Shown: positions 50,579 through 60,022, counted from the stretch's first letter. The stretch: 64,000 nt of DNA from Streptomyces sp. QL37 (GCF_002941025.1 NZ_PTJS01000001.1:2356001-2420000), one strand, 5' to 3'. The notes: a model not told the origin generated them from the letters alone. A program made the numbers and translations.

Positions 50579-51943
50579 GTGACCGCTCACGACCCTTCCG
50601 CCGGTCCCCCGCCCCAGTCGCAGGCCCAACCCCGCAAAGCAGCGCTCGCCGCCTGGATCGGCAGCGCGCTGGAGTACTACGACTTCTTCATCTACGGGAG
50701 CGCGGCGGCGCTGATCTTCCCCGAGGTCTTCTTCGACGAGTCCGATCCGGCGAACGCGACCCTGCTGTCCCTGGCCACCTTCGGTGTCGCCTACGCGGCC
50801 CGGCCGGTCGGCGCGCTTTTCCTCGGGCACGTCGGCGACCGGCTCGGCCGCAAGAAGATCATGGTCTTCACCCTGATGCTGATGGGCCTCTCGACGTTCC
50901 TCATCGGCTGTCTTCCCACCCGGGACCAGATCGGCGGGGCGGCCCCCGTTCTGCTCGTCCTCCTCCGGATCCTTCAGGGCATCTCCGCGGCGGGTGAGCA
51001 GGCCAGCGCCAACTCGATGAGCCTGGAACACGCCCCCCAGCACCGACGCGGCTACTTCACCAGCTTCACCATCAACGGGACGCAGGCCGGTCAGCTGATC
51101 GCGACCCTGGCCTTCATCCCGGTCGCCGCCCTGCCCGAGGAGCAGCTCCTCTCCTGGGGCTGGCGCATCCCGTTCTGGCTGAGCGTCGCCGTCGCGGTCA
51201 CCGGTTACGTCATCCGGCGCACCCTGGAGGAGACCCCGGTCTTCACCAAGCAGGCGGCGACCGAGGGGGTGGCGAAGATGCCGCTGGCCGTGCTGCTGCG
51301 CGACCACTGGGCCGATGTGCTGCGGGTCGTCGCGGCCTCCGTGATCGCCACGGTCAGCACGATCTTCACCGTCTGGGCGCTGTCGTACGCCACCAGCGAC
51401 GCCGTCGGTCTCAGCCGCACGGGCATGCTGTGGGTGGGAGCGCTGGCCAATGTGGTCGCCCTGTTCACCATCCCGCTCTGGGCACGGCTCTCGGACCGCG
51501 TCGGACGCCGGCCGGTCTTCCTCGTCGGCGCCGTGGGCAGCGCGGTGGTGATGCCCCTGTACCTGTGGGCGATCTCCACGGGCAGCTATCCGCTGGTGCT
51601 GATCCTGGGGGTGCTGGTCTTCGGCGTCGTCTACAGCGCGGCCAACGGCATCTGGCCCGCCTTCTACGCCGAGATGTTCCCCACCCGGGTCAGGCTCTCG
51701 GGCATGGCGATCGGCACCCAGACCGGCTTCGCCATCGCCGGCTTCGCCGTGGCCTTCGCCTCGCAGATCGCCGGACCCGACGGCGACAACTGGGCCGGGG
51801 TCGCCGTCTTCGCCGCCGCGCTCTGCATCCCGCCGGTCCTCGCGGCGCTCTCCGCCCGCGAGACGGCTCATGTGGACACGGAACAGCTCGGGGAGCGCGG
51901 CGGCGCCGTCGCCGCGGAGCCCGGAGTGTCGGTCAAGGCCTGA
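50579..51943 (+). CDS. MHS-family MFS transporter (shikimate/quinate-type symporter)
   Basis: The 454-aa protein starts at GTG 50579 behind GAAGGAG. It has 12 hydrophobic segments. Metabolite:H+ symporter signatures are ALEYYDFFIYGSAAALIFPEVFF in TM1, RPVGALFLGHVGDRLGRKKIMV, ILQGISAAGEQASANSMSLEHAP and WGWRIPFWLS. These occur in ShiA, KgtP and related permeases. The neighbouring pathway makes shikimate, quinate or dehydroshikimate the likely substrate. Confidence 0.9.
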   Translation: MTAHDPSAGPPPQSQAQPRKAALAAWIGSALEYYDFFIYGSAAALIFPEVFFDESDPANATLLSLATFGVAYAARPVGALFLGHVGDRLGRKKIMVFTLMLMGLSTFLIGCLPTRDQIGGAAPVLLVLLRILQGISAAGEQASANSMSLEHAPQHRRGYFTSFTINGTQAGQLIATLAFIPVAALPEEQLLSWGWRIPFWLSVAVAVTGYVIRRTLEETPVFTKQAATEGVAKMPLAVLLRDHWADVLRVVAASVIATVSTIFTVWALSYATSDAVGLSRTGMLWVGALANVVALFTIPLWARLSDRVGRRPVFLVGAVGSAVVMPLYLWAISTGSYPLVLILGVLVFGVVYSAANGIWPAFYAEMFPTRVRLSGMAIGTQTGFAIAGFAVAFASQIAGPDGDNWAGVAVFAAALCIPPVLAALSARETAHVDTEQLGERGGAVAAEPGVSVKA

Positions 51944-52024
51944 TCCCCCGCCACCGGGCCGAACCGTTCGAGTGGCGGCCCCGCCGCCGCGGGCGGACCC
52001 TCGGGGGACGCGGCGATCCATGAC

Positions 52025-52070
52025 GGAGGGGTGCGGGGCCGGCTCGGGAGGGCCGGCCCCGCACCCCTCC
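52025..52070. terminator. Bidirectional terminator
   Basis: A perfect 19-bp inverted repeat (GGAGGGGTGCGGGGCCGGC and its complement, 8-nt loop) sits between the convergent stops at 51943 and 52084. Confidence 0.85.
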
Positions 52071-52083
52071 GGCGTGCGTCCCT

Positions 52084-54114
52084 CTATGCCTTGCTGCCCG
52101 CCGGTTCGGGCACCGGCTCCCCGGCCTCTCCTTCCGGCCGCCAGGCCGTGCCGGGGACGGCCTGGAGCCTGCGCGGGCCCGACAGGGCGTACGTCAGGCC
52201 GAAGCCCGCGGCCACCACCGCCGCACCACCGACCGCGTCCAGCACCCAGTGGTTGCCCGTGGCGATGATCGCGGAGACCGTGAACAGCGGGTGCAGCAGA
52301 CCCAGGGCCTTCATCCACGCCTTCGGCGCGAGCACGGCGATCACCACACCGCACCACAGCGACCAGCCGAAGTGCAGGGACGGCATCGCCGCGTACTGGT
52401 TGGTCATCGCGGTCAGCGCCCCGAAGTCGGGGCTGTCGAGGTCCTGCACCCCGTGCACCGTGTCGATGAAGCCGAGCCCCGGCATCAGACGCGGCGGTGC
52501 CAGCGGGTAGAGCCAGAAGCCGACGAGGGCGAGGACCGTGGCGAAGCCGATGGTGCTGCGCGCCCAGCGGTAGTCCGGGGGCCGGCGCACATACAGCACC
52601 CCGAGGATCGCGAGCGGCACGATGAAGTGGAACGTCGAGTAGTAGTAGTCGAAGAAGTCCCGCAGCCAGGGGATGCCGACGACGGTGTGGTTCGCCCAGT
52701 GCTCGATGTCGATGTGCAGCCACTGCTCGGCGGAGTGGATCTGCCGTCCGTGCTCCTCGGCGGTGGAGCGCCCGGCGGTGGCCGCCAGCCGGACCTTGGC
52801 GTACGCGGAGTAGACGACCCTGATGAGCAGGAGTTCCAGCAGCAGGTTGGGGCGGCTGAGCACGCGCCGCCAGAACGGCAGCAGCGGCACCCACGCGTGT
52901 CGCGCCGGCACCGGCTTCGCGTGGTCCGTGGGAATCGGCCGCTGCCAGTGGGGCGAGGTGCGGGACAGGAACGGCACGGCGCAGGCCGCGCCGAGCGCCG
53001 CGATGAGCAGCGCGTTGTCGCGCACGGGAAGGACGACGCCGACGTTCGGCAGCAGCATCTTCCCCGGGAGGGTCAGGACGAGCACCACGACCGCCGGCCA
53101 GACCAGCCGGTCCGAGGCCCGGGTGCCGGCGCGGCCGACGACGGCGAGCAGCACCCAGAGCAGCTGGTGCTGCCAGGCGGTGGGAGAGACGGCGACGGCG
53201 ACACAGCCGGTGATCGCGACGGCCAGGAGCAGCTGCCCGTCCCGGGCGTAGTGCACCGCGCGGCGCAGTCCGAGGAGGACGACGGCGGCGGCGAGGACCA
53301 GGAACAGGGCGATCTCGAACGGCCCCTGGAGCCCGAACCGCAGCAGCGCGCCGTGCAGGGACTGGTTCGCCAGGCTGTCCGGGCGGTCCCCGAGCCCGGC
53401 CCCCGCGAGATGGTGCACCCAGTACGCCCATGAGTCACGCGGCATCACCGCCCAGGCCAGCGCCGTGCAGACGGCGAAGGTGACACCGCCGGTCGCGGCG
53501 GCCCTGCGTCTGCCCGTGAGCCAGAACAGGACGGCGAAGAGCAGGACGGCGGGCTGGAGGGCCGCGGCGACACCGGTCAGCACGCCGGGAAGGCGCTCAC
53601 CGCGTACGGCGAAGCAGGCGAGGAGGACCAGCAGGACCGGCAGGATGCTGGTCTGGCCCAGATGCAGGGTGTTGCGTACGGGCAGCGACACCATCAGCAG
53701 GGTGATCGCGACGGGCGCGGCCAGGAAGGCGGTACGCCGGCTCACCGGCGCGGGCAGGGCACGGACGGCGACGAAGCCGAGCCCCACGACGAGCAGCAGC
53801 GAACCGAAGGTCCACACGACACCGAGGGCCTGCTGGGCGGAGACCGTCAGCGGCTTCAGCACCAGCCCGGCGAACGGCGTCCCCGTGAACCGGCCCGGTT
53901 CGTAGAGGGACCCCGCGATGTGCAGGACCCCGGTCGCACCGGTCCAGGTCTCCAGATCGGTGAGGCGTTCGCCGGGCGGCCTGCGCAGCACCACCGCCAC
54001 CTGCCGTACCGCCAGGACACCGACGAGCAGCCAGAGTACGGCTCTCGCCGCCGCGGCTCTCGCCCCCGGATCCGCCGCCGCGTCCCCCCGCACACTGCGC
54101 TCCACATCTGTCAC
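52084..54114 (-). CDS. Bifunctional GT87-like / PAP2-family membrane protein
   Basis: The 676-aa protein starts at GTG 54114, with GGGAGGG upstream. The N-terminal half (to about residue 400) has about ten hydrophobic segments like GT87 polyprenyl-phosphate-mannose transferases: RLTDLETWTGATGVLHIAGSLYEP with the Asp-rich first outer loop, and LHLGQTSILPVLLVL. The C-terminal half (about 430-660) is a PAP2_3 domain with AMPSLHFGWSLW and GNHWVLDAVGG (catalytic His pair). The two halves may act in turn on a polyprenyl or inositol lipid intermediate. This fusion is known in actinobacteria, but its product is not. Confidence 0.85.
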   Translation of the reverse strand: MTDVERSVRGDAAADPGARAAAARAVLWLLVGVLAVRQVAVVLRRPPGERLTDLETWTGATGVLHIAGSLYEPGRFTGTPFAGLVLKPLTVSAQQALGVVWTFGSLLLVVGLGFVAVRALPAPVSRRTAFLAAPVAITLLMVSLPVRNTLHLGQTSILPVLLVLLACFAVRGERLPGVLTGVAAALQPAVLLFAVLFWLTGRRRAAATGGVTFAVCTALAWAVMPRDSWAYWVHHLAGAGLGDRPDSLANQSLHGALLRFGLQGPFEIALFLVLAAAVVLLGLRRAVHYARDGQLLLAVAITGCVAVAVSPTAWQHQLLWVLLAVVGRAGTRASDRLVWPAVVVLVLTLPGKMLLPNVGVVLPVRDNALLIAALGAACAVPFLSRTSPHWQRPIPTDHAKPVPARHAWVPLLPFWRRVLSRPNLLLELLLIRVVYSAYAKVRLAATAGRSTAEEHGRQIHSAEQWLHIDIEHWANHTVVGIPWLRDFFDYYYSTFHFIVPLAILGVLYVRRPPDYRWARSTIGFATVLALVGFWLYPLAPPRLMPGLGFIDTVHGVQDLDSPDFGALTAMTNQYAAMPSLHFGWSLWCGVVIAVLAPKAWMKALGLLHPLFTVSAIIATGNHWVLDAVGGAAVVAAGFGLTYALSGPRRLQAVPGTAWRPEGEAGEPVPEPAGSKA

Positions 54115-54294
54115 GCTGCGCCGACCCTCCCGTTTCCGTGCACTGTCCCCTCGGCTCGGGTATGTGCGGATGAAGCCTCGCACTGCCCGACGAGACAGAC
54201 ACCATCAACCCCTACTTAGCCTGACTGTCACCACCGATTTGCCGAAAGAATGCCCGAATACCGGCGGGGCGGCCCGCGGCGGGACCCGGTGGGA

Positions 54295-55386
54295 TCAGTC
54301 CTCGTGCACGGGGGCGTCCTCCTGCCAGCCCGCGAAGAGGGGGATGTCCGAGGAACCGTCCAGGACGACGGTCCCGAAGGGCCGGTCGAAGGCGATGTGC
54401 CGCACGGCCCGCGGCCCGGGGACGGAGGACCGCATGGCCACGACCGTGACCGCGGCGGCCTCCACGCCCTCCTCGGCGATCTTCACCACGGCCTCCTGGA
54501 CCACGTCCGTGATGAAGACGCGTACAGGCGAGAGGCCGGAGAAGTCCGCCGCGGCGGGGTCGGTGGCGAGCCGCACTCCGAGCGCCGGCAGATGGTCGAG
54601 GACCTGGACATTCGTCCGCAGGGTGAAGCGCGGCAGCGCGAGGGTCGCCACGTCGGCGTCCAGGGGGACCCGCGATCCCTCCGGTGCCCAGGCCAGCGGC
54701 AGGACCTGGTCCGCCCGCTCCCCCGGCCTCCCCAGGACGAACCTGACCCGCGCCGGCGCGGCGCCACCCGTATCGGTGCGGCAGCGCAGCTCGACGACGT
54801 ACGCGCCCTGGACCGTCCACACGTCCCCGGTGCCGACCGACGCGTGCATCGTGGCCACCGGCACGCTCACGCCCGCCGCGTCGGTGAAGGGTGCGTCGCG
54901 GGTGCGGGTCTCGTCGAACGACGTCTCCCAGAAGGCCTTCAGGGCCAGCACATTGACCAGGGCGAGCGCGACAGCGCCGTCGAGGTCCAGCGGAAGCCGC
55001 TCGATCAGGCCACCGGTCCGCTCGCGGACCCACGCGTCGATCCCGTCGGCGTCGACCGGGCCGAAGGCGACGTCCGGCAACGACTGTTCGTACTCCGGGC
55101 GGAGCGGCACGCTGTTCCACACCCGGGTCGCCGCGTTCAGCGCCTCGGTGCTCTCCCAGTCCCGCGCCGCCTCCGTCACCGCGGCCGCGGCCTCCGGGCC
55201 CGCCACGCCGAGGAGGGTCCGCAGCTCGGCGGCCGTCTCCGTACGGGCGCCCGAGGCGACGGCCGTCAGGGCCAGCCACAGTCCGGCGGGCGAGCACACG
55301 AAGCCGCCCCCGCCGGGCCGCGCCAGCTCCCGTATCCACTGCTCCCCGAGCCGCTGGACGGCTGTCGTCCTGGTCGTCTCCCGCAT
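54295..55386 (-). CDS. Serpin-family protease inhibitor
   Basis: The 363-aa protein has no signal peptide. N-terminal FVCSPAGLWLALTAVASGARTETAAEL and LVNVLALKAFWETSFDETRT (split) are serpin helix and sheet signatures. The reactive-centre hinge VVQEAVVKIAEEGVEAAAVT has the small residues required for loop insertion, and the serpin signature appears as FDRPFGTVVLDGSSDIPLFAGW. The scissile bond should lie in the AMRSSVPG stretch. The role is inhibition of an unknown cytoplasmic or released protease. Start ATG 55386. Confidence 0.92.
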   Translation of the reverse strand: MRETTRTTAVQRLGEQWIRELARPGGGGFVCSPAGLWLALTAVASGARTETAAELRTLLGVAGPEAAAAVTEAARDWESTEALNAATRVWNSVPLRPEYEQSLPDVAFGPVDADGIDAWVRERTGGLIERLPLDLDGAVALALVNVLALKAFWETSFDETRTRDAPFTDAAGVSVPVATMHASVGTGDVWTVQGAYVVELRCRTDTGGAAPARVRFVLGRPGERADQVLPLAWAPEGSRVPLDADVATLALPRFTLRTNVQVLDHLPALGVRLATDPAAADFSGLSPVRVFITDVVQEAVVKIAEEGVEAAAVTVVAMRSSVPGPRAVRHIAFDRPFGTVVLDGSSDIPLFAGWQEDAPVHED

Positions 55387-55450
55387 GGTCGCCGCCTCCT
55401 GCGCGTATTAATGGTTCGTCGCCCCGTCACACCCTGGACAGAATGTACGA

Positions 55451-55927
55451 ATGACGTGGACCGTGACCCCCGAACACTTCGGCAGCCCCGAGGCGACCCT
55501 GCTGCGGCGGGACTACTACGACGAGGTGGCGAGCCGCTACTGGGGCCGTCCGGCGACCGCGGCGGAGATCGACGACGGGCTGAGGGACGACGGCGTCGAC
55601 CGGCTGGCCCGGCCCACCGGGGAGTTCCTGGTGGGCCGGTACGACGGCGAGCCGGCGAGCTGCGCGGGCCTGCGGCTGGTCGACGCGGCGACGGCGGAGC
55701 TGACCCGGGTGTACGTCCGGCCCGCCTTCCGCTCGACGGGCGGTGGCGGCCTGCTGCTCGCGGGCGTCGAGAGCGCCGCGCGGGCGTACGGGATACGGCG
55801 GATCCGGCTCGACACCCGTGACGACCTGGTGGAGGCGCGCGGGCTGTACGCGAAGCACGGCTACGCGGAGATCCCGGCGTTCAACCAGGGCCCGTACGCG
55901 GAGCACTGGCTCGCCAAGGATCTCTGA
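55451..55927 (+). CDS. GNAT-family N-acetyltransferase
   Basis: The 158-aa protein shows the GNAT fold. AELTRVYVRPAFRSTGGGGLLL (split; about residues 85-105) is the acetyl-CoA pyrophosphate loop (R-S-T-G-G-G-G, a variant of Q/RxxGxG/A). RRIRLDTRDDLVEARGLYAKHGY is motif B. The N-terminus contains a DYYDEVASRYWGRP block common in this subgroup. The substrate is unknown. Start ATG 55451. It is divergent from the serpin gene. Confidence 0.88.
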   Translation: MTWTVTPEHFGSPEATLLRRDYYDEVASRYWGRPATAAEIDDGLRDDGVDRLARPTGEFLVGRYDGEPASCAGLRLVDAATAELTRVYVRPAFRSTGGGGLLLAGVESAARAYGIRRIRLDTRDDLVEARGLYAKHGYAEIPAFNQGPYAEHWLAKDL

Positions 55928-55945
55928 GCCCCTCCGGGCGGGCCG

Positions 55946-57991
55946 TCAGCCCGCCGAGTGGTCGCGGCGCGGCTCGGGCATGTGCGGCCGCTCCTTGCTC
56001 GACCCGGTCACCTCGGACGACAGCTCCGTCACCAGCCGGATCAGGTCGGTGGGCCGGTCCGGGCCCCACCAGTCGCCCAGGAGCTCGGCCAGGGACTCCT
56101 CGCGGGCGTGGGAGAGCTTGACCACCGCCTCCGCGCCCTTCTCGGTGAGCACCAGCTGCATGCCCTCGCGCCGGGCGAAGCCGTTCCCCTCCACCTGGCG
56201 GGCGGCCGAGGTGATCACCCTCAGCGGCACGGGGGCGACCTCGGCCAGCCGGCCGGGTTCGACGGTGCCGTGGCGTTTGATGCGCAGCAGCAGCCAGCTG
56301 GCGGCGGGCTGCAGGTCGTATCCGGCCTTCTCGGTGATCTTCTCGTAGATCTCCCGGCGCCCCTCACGGGTGGCGAGCACCGACAGGGCGCGGGCGCATT
56401 CGTCGTACGAGGAGCGCTGGACCGGGTTGGAGGCCAGGGTCTCGCTGGAGTCGGGCGCCGTCACCGACCCGCGCAGCGGCTCCTCCTTGAGGAACCAGGC
56501 GAAGACGAACGCGACGAGGACGACGGGCACGGCGTAGAGGAAGACGTCGGTGATCGAGGTCGAGTAGGCGCTCAGCACCGAGGGGCGCAGGGCCGCCGGG
56601 AGCCGGCCGATGGCCCGGGGGTCGGCGGCCAGGGCCCCGGCGTCGACACCGGGCGGGAGGGCGCGGCCGCTGAGGGCCTCCTCGAGTTTGCCGGAGAGCC
56701 GGTTGGTGAAGATGGTGCCGAACACGGCCACGCCGAAGGACGCGCCGATGGAGCGGAAGAAGGTCGCCCCGGAGGTGGCGACGCCGAGGTCCTCGTAGCC
56801 GACGGAGTTCTGCACGATCAGCACGAGCACCTGCATGACCAGGCCGAGTCCGGCGCCGAAGACGAAGAAGCAGAGGCTCATCGTCCAGGTGGAGCTGTTC
56901 TCGGAGAGGGTGTGGAGCAGCAGCAGGCCGACCACGGTGAGGGCGGTGCCGGCGATCGGGAAGACCTTCCAGCGCCCTGTGCGGCTGACGATCTGGCCGG
57001 AGCCGGTCGAGGTGATCAGCAGCCCGAGGACCATGGGCAGCATGTGCACACCGGACATGGTCGGGGTGATGCCGTGCACGACCTGGAGGAACGTCGGCAG
57101 GTAGGTCATGGCGCCGAACATGGCGAAGCCGATGACGAAGCTGATGACGGCGACGAGGGTGAAGGTCCGCTTCCGGAAGAGCTTCAGCGGCAGCACCGGT
57201 TCGGCCGCCCGTCGCTCGGCCGCGATGAAGGCGACGAGCAGCACCACGGCGAGGACCGCGAGGACGATGATCTGCGGGGAGGCCCAGGCCCAGGTGGTCC
57301 CGCCGAGCGAGGCGACGAGGACCAGGCAGGTGGCGACGGAGGCGATGAGGAAGGTGCCCAGGTAGTCGATGGTGTGCTTGGTGCGGCGGACCGGGATGTG
57401 CAGGGCGCCGGCGATGACGAGCAGCGCGACGACGCCGATGGGCAGATTGATGTAGAAGACCCAGCGCCAGCTGAGGTGCTCGGTGAAGAAGCCGCCGAGC
57501 AGCGGTCCCAGCACGCTGGTCACCCCGAAGACCGCGCCGAACAGGCCCTGGTACTTGCCTCGCTCGCGGGGGCTGACGATGTCGCCGACGATGGCCATCG
57601 ACAGCACCATCAGTCCGCCGCCGCCGAGCCCCTGGAGGGCGCGGAAGCCGATCAGCTGGGGCATGTTCTGGGCCATGCCGCAGAGCGCGGAGCCCACGAG
57701 GAAGATGACGATGGCCGTCTGGAAGAGCTTCTTGCGCCCGTACTGGTCGCCGAGCTTGCCCCAGAGCGGGGTCGCCGCGGTCGCCGCCAGCATGTAGGCG
57801 GTCACCACCCATGACAGGTGGTCCAGGCCGCCCAGTTCACTGACGATCGTGGGGAGAGCGGTGGACACGATGGTCTGATCGAGTGCGGCGAGCAGCATGC
57901 CGAGGAGCAGTGCGCCGATGGACACCAGGACGTTCCGCCGGGACCGCCCCTCGCCTTCCGCCAAGGGGGGCGGGCTCAACTGCTGGGCCAT
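55946..57991 (-). CDS. MFS drug-efflux transporter (DHA2, 14 TM) with C-terminal winged-helix domain
   Basis: The 681-aa protein starts at ATG 57991, with GAGGAG 7 nt upstream; the ATG at 57997 lies over the RBS spacing. The first ~520 residues are a DHA2 [46 protein letters not shown] and [14 protein letters not shown]. The last ~150 residues are soluble and contain a MarR-like winged helix ([20 protein letters not shown]..., [38 protein letters not shown]). Family knowledge: such fusions occur in streptomycetes. The wing may sense the drug or DNA on the cytoplasmic side. Confidence 0.9.
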   Translation of the reverse strand: MAQQLSPPPLAEGEGRSRRNVLVSIGALLLGMLLAALDQTIVSTALPTIVSELGGLDHLSWVVTAYMLAATAATPLWGKLGDQYGRKKLFQTAIVIFLVGSALCGMAQNMPQLIGFRALQGLGGGGLMVLSMAIVGDIVSPRERGKYQGLFGAVFGVTSVLGPLLGGFFTEHLSWRWVFYINLPIGVVALLVIAGALHIPVRRTKHTIDYLGTFLIASVATCLVLVASLGGTTWAWASPQIIVLAVLAVVLLVAFIAAERRAAEPVLPLKLFRKRTFTLVAVISFVIGFAMFGAMTYLPTFLQVVHGITPTMSGVHMLPMVLGLLITSTGSGQIVSRTGRWKVFPIAGTALTVVGLLLLHTLSENSSTWTMSLCFFVFGAGLGLVMQVLVLIVQNSVGYEDLGVATSGATFFRSIGASFGVAVFGTIFTNRLSGKLEEALSGRALPPGVDAGALAADPRAIGRLPAALRPSVLSAYSTSITDVFLYAVPVVLVAFVFAWFLKEEPLRGSVTAPDSSETLASNPVQRSSYDECARALSVLATREGRREIYEKITEKAGYDLQPAASWLLLRIKRHGTVEPGRLAEVAPVPLRVITSAARQVEGNGFARREGMQLVLTEKGAEAVVKLSHAREESLAELLGDWWGPDRPTDLIRLVTELSSEVTGSSKERPHMPEPRRDHSAG

Positions 57992-58130
57992 GAGCATCTC
58001 CTCGGGTCCGCTTCCCCCCTATCCTGTCCGCTCTGTGGCGTTATGGCCTGCCGAGCAGTGGTACGGAGGTCGGGCTTCGCGGTGGCGGCCTGCATAATCG
58101 CAGGCAGTTCGACGGGGAGGGGAACCCACA

Positions 58131-59102
58131 ATGACCGGACATGTGTGCCCGGAGTGCGGCAGCGAGCGGAGCGCGAGACCCGGGGCGGGGTGCACCTGCG
58201 GGGCCCGTGCGGCCGAGCGGGATGCCCGGTCGGCGGAGATCGCGGCGGCCGAGGACTTCGACCCGCTGCGGATCCGGCCGTATGTGACGCTGAGCAGCGA
58301 CGACACCCAGGACTCGGGCGCCCCGGCGGCGGAGACGACCATGCCGCTGTTCCTGGACGGCGCGGGGGACGGAGCGCCGGGGCCCGGGGCCTCGCCGGGG
58401 GCGCCGCCCGACGCCGTCGCCGTGGACGAGACCCGGCGGCGTACGGCCGCGGCCTACGCGGGCGGCGGCCCCGACCCGGTGCGACCGCGCCGCCGGCGGC
58501 CGTTCGCCGTTGTCGCCGTGGGGGCCGCCGTGGCGGCCGTGGTGGGCACGGCCGCTTTCGCGAGTGGGCTGTTCGGCGACGAGGACCGCCGGGACACGAC
58601 ACTGCCCGAGGTCACGACGAGCGCGCCGGCCGCGAGCGACGGCCCGGCCGCGTCGGTGTCGGAGTCCCCGCCCGCGTCCCCCTCGGCCACACCGTCCGGA
58701 TCCGCGTCGGCGTCGGCGTCGGCCTCGGCGTCCGCCTCTCCGTCGGGGAGCCCGTCGGCGTCACGTTCGGCCACCCCTTCGAAGTCACCGTCGCCTTCCG
58801 TGTCCACGACGCAGGCACCCGCCCCCACCACGGCCGTGGCGGCGCCGCCCGTCGAGGAGGCGTCCGGGGGCACGCTGCGGCGCGGCGACCGTGGCGCGGA
58901 GGTCTCCGAGCTCCAGCGGCGGCTGCAAGAGGTTTGGGTCTACCGGGGGCCGGAGGACGGCTACTACTCGGAGCGGGTGGAGGACGCCGTCGCCGAGTTC
59001 CAGAGGTGGGTCTCGGTCCAGGGCGACCCGCCGGGCGCCTACGGCCCGGAGACCCGCCGGGCCCTGGAGGCGCGGACGAGCGGCGACGGGCACCGGTCCT
59101 GA
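58131..59102 (+). CDS. Membrane-anchored peptidoglycan-binding protein with N-terminal zinc ribbon
   Basis: The 323-aa protein starts at ATG 58131 behind GGGGAGGGGA. A short zinc ribbon opens it (HVCPECGSERSARPGAGCTCG). A single membrane segment (RPFAVVAVGAAVAAVVGTAAFASGLF split, about residues 125-148) is preceded by RRRRR, giving a cytoplasmic N-terminus. A Ser/Ala/Pro-rich stalk with SASASASA repeats follows, then a peptidoglycan-binding-1 domain (LRRGDRGAEVSELQRRLQEV, YYSERVEDAVAEFQRW, AYGPETRRALEA). It may link a cytoplasmic signal or partner to the wall. Confidence 0.85.
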   Translation: MTGHVCPECGSERSARPGAGCTCGARAAERDARSAEIAAAEDFDPLRIRPYVTLSSDDTQDSGAPAAETTMPLFLDGAGDGAPGPGASPGAPPDAVAVDETRRRTAAAYAGGGPDPVRPRRRRPFAVVAVGAAVAAVVGTAAFASGLFGDEDRRDTTLPEVTTSAPAASDGPAASVSESPPASPSATPSGSASASASASASASPSGSPSASRSATPSKSPSPSVSTTQAPAPTTAVAAPPVEEASGGTLRRGDRGAEVSELQRRLQEVWVYRGPEDGYYSERVEDAVAEFQRWVSVQGDPPGAYGPETRRALEARTSGDGHRS

Positions 59103-59193
59103 GCGTCCGGGGGCGAAGCCCCGACGGCGCGGGCTCCACGGCATCTCCGACCGCGGGATTGGCGTTTCGGCGGAGGTTTTTGTATCGTGGAGG

Positions 59194-59245
59194 AACAAAG
59201 TAGCCTCCGCTCGTTCTCCCTGACCGGCGGGCGGGGCTACTTGTT
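59194..59245 (+). promoter_or_regulatory. Stem-loop leader upstream of the HAD gene
   Basis: AACAAAGTAGCC pairs with GGCTACTTGTT (one bulged A, 29-nt loop); the second arm continues TTCTTC, a U-rich tail unusual in this genome. A promoter-like TTGGCG...TATCGT precedes it (about 59159-59188). It could be an attenuator or a short RNA. Confidence 0.4.
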
Positions 59246-59287
59246 TTCTTCACCGCAGCCACGAGCTGTTCCCCCGCGCTCTGGAGC

Positions 59288-59956
59288 ATGCCCATGCCGG
59301 CCACAGTCCTCGAAGCCCGCGCCCTCCTGTTGGACATGGACGGCACCCTCGTCAACTCCGACGCGGTGGTGGAGCGCTGCTGGCGCCGCTGGGCGATCGC
59401 GCAGGGGCTCGACCCCGAGGCGGCGCTCAAGGTGGTCCACGGCCGGCAGGGTTACGCCACGATGGCCGCCCTGCTGCCGGACCGCCCCATGGAGCAGAAC
59501 TACGCGGAGAACCGGATCATGCTCGCCGAGGAGACCGCCGACACGGACGGCGTGGTGCCCATCGGCGGCGCCACCGCCTTCATGGCGTCGATCGCCGGCC
59601 TGGCCCACGCACTGGTGACCTCCGCCGACGAGGCACTCGCCCAGGCCCGGATGACGGCCGCGGCCCTGCCGATGCCGGAGACCCGCGTGACCGCGGAGAT
59701 GGTCGGGGCCAGCAAGCCCGACCCCGAGGGCTTCCTCAAGGGCGCGGCCGAGCTGGGCTTCGACCCGGCGGACTGCATCGTGTTCGAGGACTCCGAGGCG
59801 GGCATCGCGGCGGGCCGCGCGGCCGGCATGCGCGTCGTGGGCGTCGGCCCGCGCGCGGCGGCGCTCTCCCCCGACGCCCACGTCGAGGACCTGACGCGGC
59901 TCCGGGTCGAGGCGGGCGCGGACGGCTCGATCCGCCTGCACATCGACACCCCGTAA
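59288..59956 (+). CDS. HAD-superfamily hydrolase (sugar-phosphatase-like)
   Basis: The 222-aa protein starts at ATG 59288 (ATG 59294 is possible). HAD motif I is LLLDMDGTLVNSD, with nucleophile Asp and acid/base Asp. Motif II is ALVTSA, with Ser/Thr. Motif III Lys is in MVGASKPDPEGFL, and motif IV is CIVFEDSEAGIAAGRAAGM. The cap domain lies between motifs I and II, as in subclass IA sugar phosphatases. It removes phosphate from a small sugar or polyol phosphate. It converges with the FetB-like gene. Confidence 0.9.
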   Translation: MPMPATVLEARALLLDMDGTLVNSDAVVERCWRRWAIAQGLDPEAALKVVHGRQGYATMAALLPDRPMEQNYAENRIMLAEETADTDGVVPIGGATAFMASIAGLAHALVTSADEALAQARMTAAALPMPETRVTAEMVGASKPDPEGFLKGAAELGFDPADCIVFEDSEAGIAAGRAAGMRVVGVGPRAAALSPDAHVEDLTRLRVEAGADGSIRLHIDTP

Positions 59957-59976
59957 CACTTCCCCTGGTCACCCTT

Positions 59977-60022
59977 CGAGGACGGCCCCGTCCGGCGCAC
60001 AGCCCGGGCGGGGCCGTCCTCG
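59977..60022. terminator. Terminator between convergent genes
   Basis: A perfect 14-bp inverted repeat (CGAGGACGGCCCCG against CGGGGCCGTCCTCG, 18-nt loop) lies 20 nt after the HAD stop. Confidence 0.85.

Noticed and set aside
50519..53431. 970-codon minus-strand frame
   Set aside because: Antisense to the MHS transporter and out of frame with the GT87-PAP2 gene; composition is Arg/Gly/Pro-rich shadow sequence.
58697..58745. GCGTCGGCGTCG-type short tandem repeat as a possible regulatory repeat
   Set aside because: It lies within the coding stalk (SASASASA) of the peptidoglycan-binding protein and is explained by it, though copy number may vary between strains.
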